Source of the DNA: an uncultured Pelagibacteraceae bacterium
GTDB taxonomy: Bacteria > Pseudomonadota > Alphaproteobacteria > Pelagibacterales > Pelagibacteraceae
Length of the DNA stretch: 13,837 bases
Direction of reading: 5' to 3'
Assembly (NCBI GenBank): GCA_902602105.1
Contig: CACKPP010000014.1
Coordinates: 1 to 13,837 of the forward strand
The notes below the pieces were generated by a model. It ran no database searches. It was not told the origin of the DNA and worked only from the letters and a program-made list of their open reading frames with translations. Below, in pieces: positions 6,247 through 12,644 of this stretch. A program made the translations under genes and the position numbers. Position 1 is the first letter of the stretch. Each line of letters begins with the position of its first letter.

Positions 6247-7665
6247 ATGGAAAATAATTTAAGTCTTGTTAAAGATAAATTCAAAGAACTTCCCAATAAT
6301 ATAGAGGCTGAACAGGCAGTAATAGGTTCTATATTAGTCACAAATGAAATTTTTGATGAAATAAACACTATTATTTCAAGTAATAATTTTTATGATCCAA
6401 TGCATCAAAAAATATTTAGTGCCATAGAAAATCTAATTTATAAAGGTATGCTTGCTAATCCAATAACTTTAAAAAATTATTTTGAAGATGAAAAAGATGA
6501 TTTAAATGTCCCAGAATATTTAGTAAAAATTACAAAGTTTTCAACTTCTACAAGACAATCAACTGAGTATTCAAAAATTATATATGACATGTTTGTTAGA
6601 AGAGAATTAATTAAAATCTCAGAGCAAACAATTGATACAGCCAAACTAAATGATCTAAATACTAGTGGCCAAACAATAATTGAAAATTCTGAAAGATTAC
6701 TATTTGATTTAGCTGAAAAAGGTTCTTTCAACTCATCATTAATTAAATTTGATGAAGCTATGAAATTAACAATTGAAATGGCATCAGCTGCATATAAAAA
6801 TGAAGAAGGTATAGTTGGTGTTCCTACTGGCTTAAGAGAATTGGATGATAGACTTGGTGGTCTTCATCAGTCAGATTTAATAATTATTGCCGGTCGTCCA
6901 GCTATGGGTAAAACTGCTTTAGCAACCAACATAGCATTTAATGCTGCTCAAAAAATTCAAGATAGTGGAAAAAAATCATCTATTGCGTTCTTTTCATTAG
7001 AAATGTCGTCTGAACAACTATCAACTAGAATTTTAGCTGAACAATCAAGAATTAAATCGAATGATATAAGACGTGGGAAAATTTCTGAAGACCAATTTGA
7101 TAAGTTTATAGAAACATCTAAAAATATTTCAGAGCTTCCTCTTTATATAGATGAAACACCGGCAATTAGTATTGCGGCTATGAGTAATAGAGCTAGGCGA
7201 ATTAAAAGATTATTTGGACTTGATATGATTGTAGTAGATTACATACAGTTAATGAGAGGTACTTTTAATAATAAAGATGGTAGGGTTCAGGAAATTTCTG
7301 AAATAACTCAAGGGTTAAAAGCTATTGCAAAAGAGCTCTCAATACCAGTTGTTGCTCTTTCACAGCTTTCGAGAGCAGTTGAGCAAAGAGATGATAAAAA
7401 ACCCCAACTATCTGATTTAAGAGAATCCGGTTCAATTGAACAAGATGCTGATGTTGTAATGTTTGTATACAGAGAGTCGTATTATTTAAAAGCTAAAGAA
7501 CCAAGAGCTGCGACGGTAGAGCATGCTGAATGGCAAGCAAAAATGAATGAAGTTTCTCATTTAGCTGAATTGATTATTGGTAAACAAAGACATGGTCCTA
7601 CGGGTAATATATCACTAGAATTTGAGGAAATGTTCACTAAATTTAAAGATCTACAAAATAAGTAA
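6247..7665 (+). CDS. dnaB: Replicative DNA helicase DnaB
   Basis: DnaB is the hexameric 5'-3' helicase that unwinds DNA at the replication fork and recruits primase. Over 472 residues the N-terminal domain ('PNNIEAEQAVIGSIL', 16-30, to about 155) is joined to a RecA-like motor. Visible motifs are 'PTGLRELD' (193-200), Walker A 'GRPAMGKT' (216-223), 'FFSLEMSSEQL' (248-258), Walker B 'IVVDYIQLM' (328-336), 'ALSQLSRAVEQR' (370-381) and 'LRESGSIEQDADVVMFVYR' (391-409). 'KQRHGPTG' (446-453) carries the arginine-finger region. No intein interrupts the P-loop, a common insertion site in DnaB. It starts 67 bases after rplI without a clear Shine-Dalgarno. The exporter gene follows after 21 bases, so dnaB probably heads, or lies early in, the long right-hand unit. 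Confidence 0.97.
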   Translation: MENNLSLVKDKFKELPNNIEAEQAVIGSILVTNEIFDEINTIISSNNFYDPMHQKIFSAIENLIYKGMLANPITLKNYFEDEKDDLNVPEYLVKITKFSTSTRQSTEYSKIIYDMFVRRELIKISEQTIDTAKLNDLNTSGQTIIENSERLLFDLAEKGSFNSSLIKFDEAMKLTIEMASAAYKNEEGIVGVPTGLRELDDRLGGLHQSDLIIIAGRPAMGKTALATNIAFNAAQKIQDSGKKSSIAFFSLEMSSEQLSTRILAEQSRIKSNDIRRGKISEDQFDKFIETSKNISELPLYIDETPAISIAAMSNRARRIKRLFGLDMIVVDYIQLMRGTFNNKDGRVQEISEITQGLKAIAKELSIPVVALSQLSRAVEQRDDKKPQLSDLRESGSIEQDADVVMFVYRESYYLKAKEPRAATVEHAEWQAKMNEVSHLAELIIGKQRHGPTGNISLEFEEMFTKFKDLQNK

Positions 7666-7675
7666 ATTCCAATAT

Positions 7676-7682
7676 AAAAGGG
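7676..7682 (+). promoter_or_regulatory. Shine-Dalgarno-like AAAAGGG before the exporter gene
   Basis: AAAAGGG lies 4 bases before the ATG of the RND/MMPL gene. It is one of only two G-rich, well-placed ribosome-binding motifs I see here, and it supports that start. Confidence 0.5.
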
Positions 7683-7686
7683 TTTA

Positions 7687-10071
7687 ATGATCACCCAATT
7701 TTATCAAAATAAAATTCTTAGAAATCCGAAATCTATTTTTGTTATTTTGCTTATATCTCTATTAAGCTTTGGGTATTATGCTAAAGATTTTAGGCTAGAC
7801 GCATCATCAGAAACCTTGCTGATTGAGGGAGATCCAGATCTAAAATATCTTCAAGAAATAACAAAAAGATATGGGTCTAAGGAATTTCTTATTTTAACCT
7901 ACACACCAGATGAAGCAATGGTTTCTGATGTATCGATTAATAATCTTTTAAGTCTTAAGTATAAGATTCAAAGTCTTAGTTGGGTGCATAGTGTAATTAC
8001 ATTATTAGATATTCCTTTGTTAAATAGTTCTGATGCATCATTACAAGAAAGACTTGAAAGTTTTAAAACTCTTAAAGATCAAGATATAGATAGAGATAGA
8101 GGTTTCAATGAAATTTTGAGTAGTCCAGTATTTAGAAATTTTGTAATTAGTGAAGATGGTAAAACAAGTGGTATCATAGTTAATATTAAAAAAAATGATG
8201 ACCTAAAAAACTTTAAAAATAAGACAAAAAAAGAAATTGACGAAAATAAAGATCAAATAAAAAAACAAAATCATCAAAACATTTTAGAAATAAGAGATGT
8301 TATCAAAAGCTATGAAGATATTGGAAAAATACACTTAGGAGGTATACCTATGATAGCAGATGATATGATGTCATTTATTAAAAGTGATATTATTGTTTTT
8401 GGGATAGGGGTTTTATTATTTATTATTGCCACTTTGTGGTTCGTTTTTCGAAAACTAATTTGGATTATAGTTCCAATTAGTAGTTGTTTATTTTCAGTAA
8501 TTATAATGATGGGGATACTTGGCTTATTAGGATGGAAAGTAACAGTTATCTCCTCAAATTTTATTGCTTTAATGTTAATTTTAACTATGGCAATGAATAT
8601 TCACATGAGTACTAGATTTTTACAGCTAAAAGAGACTTATCCCAATAAAGATATTATAGAATTGATTTCTTTAACCACAAATAAAATGTTTTGGCCTATT
8701 TTGTACACAGTTTTAACAACAATTATTGCGTTTCTTTCTTTAATTTTTAGTGAAATAAAACCTATTATTGATTTTGGATGGATGATGACTTTAGGTCTGA
8801 TAACTTCATTTATTATAACTTTTACATTACTACCAACACTGATCAACTTTGTGCCTAAAGAAAATATTTCTTTAAAAAAATATGAAGAATCTATAATTAC
8901 ATCTTTTTTTGCAAAAATATCACAAAACAATCATAAAATAATCTTTTTCATAACTGGTATTGTAGTTTTATTAAGTTTAATCGGGATTAGTCGTCTTGAA
9001 GTTGAAAATAGTTTTATAAATTATTTTAGTAAAAAAACTGAAATTTATAAAGGAATGAAATTAATAGATGAAAAATTGGGTGGAACTACTCCTCTTGAAG
9101 TTATTTTGAAATTTCCTAAAAAAGAAAAAAAGAAAATAGAAGATGATGAGTTTGAAGATTGGGATAATGAAGATGGACAAAATGATGAAAAATACTGGTT
9201 CACTAAAGATAAAATTGATAAGATTTCTTCTGTCCACAACTATCTTGACAGTCTACCACAAGTTGGAAAAGTTTTATCATTTTCATCTATAATTGATGTA
9301 GCAACTTTGCTAAATAATAGTAAGCCATTAGGCACACTAGAAATGGGAGTTTTATACTCTAAAATACCAGAAAGTATAAAAACAGAAATTATTGATCCTT
9401 ATATTTCAATTAAAGATAATGAGGCAAGAATTAACCTTAGAATAATAGACTCTCAAGAAAATTTGAGAAGAAATGATTTAATAAAAAAAATAAATTACGA
9501 TTTAAAAAATAAGATTGGACTTAAAGAAGATGAATTTAAACTTGCAGGTGTTTTAATTTTATTTAACAATTTGCTTCAAAGTCTTTTTAAATCTCAAATT
9601 TTAACTTTAGGCTTAGTTATGATTGGCATATTTTCAATGTTTGTTATACTTTTTAAAAATATTAAATTATCCCTGATTGGTGTAGTCCCAAATTTTATAG
9701 CTGCTTTTTTTATATTGGGAATTATAGGCTTGCTTAAAATCCCTTTGGATATGATGACAATTACTATAGCAGCAATTACTATTGGTATTGCTGTGGATAA
9801 CAGTATCCACTATATTTACAGATTTAAAGAGGAGTTTAGTAATTCAAATGATTACAATAAAACTCTTATTTTATGTCATGCGACTGTAGGTAAAGCGATT
9901 TTAAATACGTCTATAACAATTGTTTTTGGTTTTTCAATATTGGTTTTATCTAAATTTATTCCAACAATTTATTTTGGGATTTTCACAGGTTTAGCAATGC
10001 TTCTAGCAATGATTTCAGTTTTAACCTTACTTCCTTCACTAATATTATTGATTAAACCATTTGGAAAATAA
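7687..10071 (+). CDS. RND-superfamily exporter, MMPL type (COG1033-like)
   Basis: This 794-residue inner-membrane protein has the doubled RND architecture: TM1 at about 15-31, a periplasmic domain to about 232, then TM helices at about 233-254, 257-281, 286-306, 336-355 and 363-385. The second half repeats this, with TM at about 417-433, a soluble domain, and helices from about 636 to 788. The second half carries the relay-type motif 'GIAVDNSIHYIYRF' (700-713), with Asp704. The matching first-half segment 'TMAMNIHMSTRF' (300-311) keeps Ile-His and Arg-Phe but has no Asp. A Lys/Asp/Glu-rich stretch (478-503) sits in the second periplasmic domain. The family exports lipids or hydrophobic compounds; no substrate can be read from the sequence. 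No adaptor (MFP) or outer-membrane partner is adjacent. HpnN-like hopanoid transport is an alternative, but no hopanoid genes are present. cvpA follows after 4 bases. Confidence 0.85.
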   Translation: MITQFYQNKILRNPKSIFVILLISLLSFGYYAKDFRLDASSETLLIEGDPDLKYLQEITKRYGSKEFLILTYTPDEAMVSDVSINNLLSLKYKIQSLSWVHSVITLLDIPLLNSSDASLQERLESFKTLKDQDIDRDRGFNEILSSPVFRNFVISEDGKTSGIIVNIKKNDDLKNFKNKTKKEIDENKDQIKKQNHQNILEIRDVIKSYEDIGKIHLGGIPMIADDMMSFIKSDIIVFGIGVLLFIIATLWFVFRKLIWIIVPISSCLFSVIIMMGILGLLGWKVTVISSNFIALMLILTMAMNIHMSTRFLQLKETYPNKDIIELISLTTNKMFWPILYTVLTTIIAFLSLIFSEIKPIIDFGWMMTLGLITSFIITFTLLPTLINFVPKENISLKKYEESIITSFFAKISQNNHKIIFFITGIVVLLSLIGISRLEVENSFINYFSKKTEIYKGMKLIDEKLGGTTPLEVILKFPKKEKKKIEDDEFEDWDNEDGQNDEKYWFTKDKIDKISSVHNYLDSLPQVGKVLSFSSIIDVATLLNNSKPLGTLEMGVLYSKIPESIKTEIIDPYISIKDNEARINLRIIDSQENLRRNDLIKKINYDLKNKIGLKEDEFKLAGVLILFNNLLQSLFKSQILTLGLVMIGIFSMFVILFKNIKLSLIGVVPNFIAAFFILGIIGLLKIPLDMMTITIAAITIGIAVDNSIHYIYRFKEEFSNSNDYNKTLILCHATVGKAILNTSITIVFGFSILVLSKFIPTIYFGIFTGLAMLLAMISVLTLLPSLILLIKPFGK

Positions 10072-10075
10072 CTAA

Positions 10076-10621
10076 ATGCCAGATGTGCTTTCAAACTTTT
10101 ATAAAGCTAGTTCAATTATTGATCTGATATATATAATAATAACTATTCTATCATTGATTAAATGCTCCCAAAAGGGTTTCGTATTAAGCATTTTATCAAT
10201 GGCAAAATGGCTTTTAGCATATGTAATTACTTTAATAATTTTTCCAAAATTAAAACCTTATTTAAAAGATATTATCGATAATGAATATGTTTTAGATATT
10301 GGGCTTGGGATTACAATATTTGTTGTATTGATATTTTTAATCTTAATGATAAATAAAGGATTAAGTAAAGCTATTAGTTACACTGGGATTGGTAGCTTAG
10401 ACACTTTATTTGGATTCTTTTTTGGATTTATTAGAGCTTACATTATCTCAATATGTATCTTTTCAGCCGTACATGTGGTGTATAATTACGACAAATGGCC
10501 ATTAAAATTAGATAAATCATACATCTTTCCATATTTGGAAAAAGGTAGTAATTATTTACTTAAAGAATTTCCTAATGAAAAAACATATCAAGATTCTAGA
10601 GAAAAAATTGAGGAGCTTTAA
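10076..10621 (+). CDS. cvpA: CvpA family inner-membrane protein
   Basis: CvpA is a small membrane protein first tied to colicin V production and often encoded beside purF; its molecular role is not settled. The 181 residues show four likely membrane helices (about 13-29, 36-57, 73-93 and 113-135). The family signature appears as 'GSLDTLFGFFFGFIRA' (106-121), normally G-x-x-D-R-x-x-G-xx-F-G-xx-R-G. The Arg after Asp is replaced by Thr and the last Gly by Ala. A short charged C-terminal tail of about 45 residues follows. Its 3' end overlaps the likely purF start by 47 bases, which implies coupled translation. The pairing with purF strengthens the assignment. Confidence 0.9.
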   Translation: MPDVLSNFYKASSIIDLIYIIITILSLIKCSQKGFVLSILSMAKWLLAYVITLIIFPKLKPYLKDIIDNEYVLDIGLGITIFVVLIFLILMINKGLSKAISYTGIGSLDTLFGFFFGFIRAYIISICIFSAVHVVYNYDKWPLKLDKSYIFPYLEKGSNYLLKEFPNEKTYQDSREKIEEL

Positions 10622-12056
10622 TCCTAAGTTAAAAGAGGAATGTGGTGTATTTGGAATAAGTAATGCTAAAGATGCTTCTGCTCTAACAGCACTTGGGCTT
10701 CATGCTCTCCAACATCGGGGTCAAGAAGGTTGTGGTATTGTTACGTTTAATGGAAAACAATATTTTTCTGAAAAAAGATTTGGTTTAGTCGGTGATAATT
10801 TTAATAAAGAAAAAGTACTTAAAAATCTTAAAGGTGATTATGCTATAGGACATAATCGATATAGTACTACTGGAGAAAATACACTAAGAAATATCCAACC
10901 TTTTTTTGCTGATACAAATGCTGGAGGTATAGGTGTTGCTCATAATGGAAATTTAACAAATTCAATTTCATTGAGAAATAAATTAGTTGAAGATGGAGCA
11001 ATTTTTTATACTACCTCTGATACTGAAACTATTGTTCAACTAATTGCAAAATCTAAAAGAATTAAAACAATTGATAAAGTAGTTGATGCTATATTTCAAA
11101 TTCAGGGTGGTTATGCACTAGTAATGTTGACTCAAACTTCTTTAATTGGAGTTAGAGACCCATTTGGCATTAGGCCTCTGGTTATAGGAAAGTTAAAAAA
11201 TAGCTTTGTATTAGCTTCAGAAACATGTGCACTTGATATAATTGGAGCTAAATTTATTAGGGAGGTTGAAAATGGGGAAATTGTTCTAATTGAAAATGAT
11301 GAATTAAAAAGTATTAAGCCATTCCCTCCAAAAAAAGTAAGGCCTTGTGTTTTTGAATATATCTACTTTGCAAGACCAGATAGTATTATAAATAAAAAAA
11401 CTGCCTATGAACATCGAAAAAATCTTGGAGCAGAACTTGCAAAAGAAAATGATATTGATGCGGACATAATAGTTCCAGTACCAGACTCTGGTAACGCTGC
11501 TGCTCTTGGTTTTGCTCAATATCTTGGAAAGAATTTTGAGTTGGGACTTGTTCGTAATCATTATGTTGGAAGAACATTTATTGAACCTAGTCAAAAAATT
11601 AGAAGTTTAGGGGTTAAGTTAAAATTAAATGCTAATCAATCTACTATAAAAAATAAAAAAATTATTTTAATAGATGACTCCTTAGTTAGAGGAACTACTT
11701 CTCATAAAATAGTAAAAATGTTATATGATGCAGGGGCTAAAGAAGTGCATGTAAAAATAGCTTGTCCAGAAATTAAATATCCTGATTTTTACGGTGTAGA
11801 TACACCTACTAAGAAAGAATTACTAGCTGCGAATAAAAATAATGATGAGATATGTAAATATATAGGAGCAAAATCTTTAAAATTTTTATCTCTTAATGGA
11901 ATGTATAGGGCAATTGGTTTTGATAAAAGAAATGAAAATTATCCTCAACTAACAGATCATTATTTTACTGGAGATTATCCAGTCAAACCTATTGATGAAC
12001 TTGGAGATAGCAAAGTTACTCAACTATCTTTACTTAATACAGCATCAAATAACTAA
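10575..12056 (+). CDS. purF: Amidophosphoribosyltransferase (glutamine PRPP amidotransferase)
   Basis: PurF makes 5-phosphoribosylamine from PRPP and glutamine, the first committed step of purine synthesis. The N-terminal Ntn-hydrolase domain has Cys23 ('EECGVFGI'), exposed as catalytic nucleophile after propeptide removal, 'HALQHRGQEG' (43-52), 'RYSTTG' (95-100), 'AHNGNL' and 'SDTE' (148-151). The C-terminal phosphoribosyltransferase domain has the PRPP loop 'ILIDDSLVRGTTS' (364-376). Of the four Fe-S cysteines of the Bacillus-type enzyme, positions near C258 and C397 are Cys, but the C-terminal pair is replaced ('YPQLTDHYFTGDYP', 456-469), so no 4Fe-4S cluster is expected. I chose ATG 10575, giving a 22-residue leader before Cys23. 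TTG at 10608 is the alternative, giving an 11-residue leader and only a 14-base overlap with cvpA. At 493 residues it is of normal length. Confidence 0.95.
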   Translation: MKKHIKILEKKLRSFNPKLKEECGVFGISNAKDASALTALGLHALQHRGQEGCGIVTFNGKQYFSEKRFGLVGDNFNKEKVLKNLKGDYAIGHNRYSTTGENTLRNIQPFFADTNAGGIGVAHNGNLTNSISLRNKLVEDGAIFYTTSDTETIVQLIAKSKRIKTIDKVVDAIFQIQGGYALVMLTQTSLIGVRDPFGIRPLVIGKLKNSFVLASETCALDIIGAKFIREVENGEIVLIENDELKSIKPFPPKKVRPCVFEYIYFARPDSIINKKTAYEHRKNLGAELAKENDIDADIIVPVPDSGNAAALGFAQYLGKNFELGLVRNHYVGRTFIEPSQKIRSLGVKLKLNANQSTIKNKKIILIDDSLVRGTTSHKIVKMLYDAGAKEVHVKIACPEIKYPDFYGVDTPTKKELLAANKNNDEICKYIGAKSLKFLSLNGMYRAIGFDKRNENYPQLTDHYFTGDYPVKPIDELGDSKVTQLSLLNTASNN

Positions 12057-12614
12057 ATGAAGACTGTTAATTTTACAAAAATGAAAGAAGGAACCAAAGA
12101 AGAATATCTCTTATTAGATAAATACGAACAAGATTATATTAATGGTACTGCAGATAGAATTTTAAAATTCATGAGAGGTCTTACTTCGACTTTAGAAGGC
12201 TACAAAATAACAAGACTTGAACACTCGCTACAAACTGCAACTAGAGCCTTTAAAGATAAAGCTGATGAAGAAATGGTTGTTGCAGCCTTATTACATGACA
12301 TAGGTGATGAATTAGCACCTTTAAACCATTCTGAGTATGCTGCTGCTGTACTTAAACCATATGTGAGTAAAAAAACTCATTGGATAATTGAAAAACACGG
12401 TGAATTCCAGATGTATTATTATGCACATCATTTAGGAAAAAACAAAAATCAAAGAGATAAATATAAAAATCATCAATACTATAATGATGCATTAAAATTT
12501 TGTGAGGATTGGGATCAATCTTCTTTTGATCCTACATATGAAAATATGACTTTAGAAGAATTTGCCCCCATGGTTAAAAGAATATTTTCAAGAAAACCAT
12601 ATTCTTTACTTTAA
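12057..12614 (+). CDS. HD-domain protein, COG4341-like (possible di-metal oxygenase or phosphohydrolase)
   Basis: This 185-residue soluble protein carries an HD domain. Candidate metal ligands are H56 ('LEHSLQ'), H80-D81 ('LLHDIGDEL'), H91 ('LNHSEYAA'), H114 ('IEKHGEFQ') and D151 or D153 ('CEDWDQ'). It resembles the widespread uncharacterised proteobacterial group I recall as 'predicted HD phosphohydrolase' (COG4341), also typified by 'YYYAHHLG' (120-127). The H...HD...H...H...D order is like PhnZ and MIOX, mixed-valent di-iron oxygenases; the 24-residue gap from H56 to H80 equals that which I recall for PhnZ. No phosphonate or inositol genes are nearby, so substrate and even reaction type are open. 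It starts directly after the purF stop with no gap, so it is probably translated from the purF message. gshA follows after 30 bases. Confidence 0.8.
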   Translation: MKTVNFTKMKEGTKEEYLLLDKYEQDYINGTADRILKFMRGLTSTLEGYKITRLEHSLQTATRAFKDKADEEMVVAALLHDIGDELAPLNHSEYAAAVLKPYVSKKTHWIIEKHGEFQMYYYAHHLGKNKNQRDKYKNHQYYNDALKFCEDWDQSSFDPTYENMTLEEFAPMVKRIFSRKPYSLL

Positions 12615-12644
12615 ATTTATTAATAAAGTATTATCTAATAACTA

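Noticed and set aside
6477..6731. Minus-strand open frame opposite the dnaB N-terminal domain
   Set aside because: A shadow of dnaB with no start signal or recognisable motif.
8637..9239. Two minus-strand open frames opposite the exporter gene
   Set aside because: Both are antisense to a clear RND protein; the Ser/Phe-rich one simply mirrors the Lys/Asp/Glu-rich insert.
11304..11594. Two overlapping minus-strand frames opposite purF
   Set aside because: Two different frames open over the same stretch reflect base composition, and purF coding is unambiguous.
11346..11766. Possible 4Fe-4S cluster in PurF from C258 and C397
   Set aside because: The two C-terminal cysteine ligands are replaced (the segment before FTGDYP has none), so a full cluster is not supported.
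12615..12644. Spacer between the HD gene and gshA as a promoter or small RNA site
   Set aside because: Thirty A/T-rich bases with no convincing -35, hairpin or ribosome-binding motif; read-through is the simpler view.
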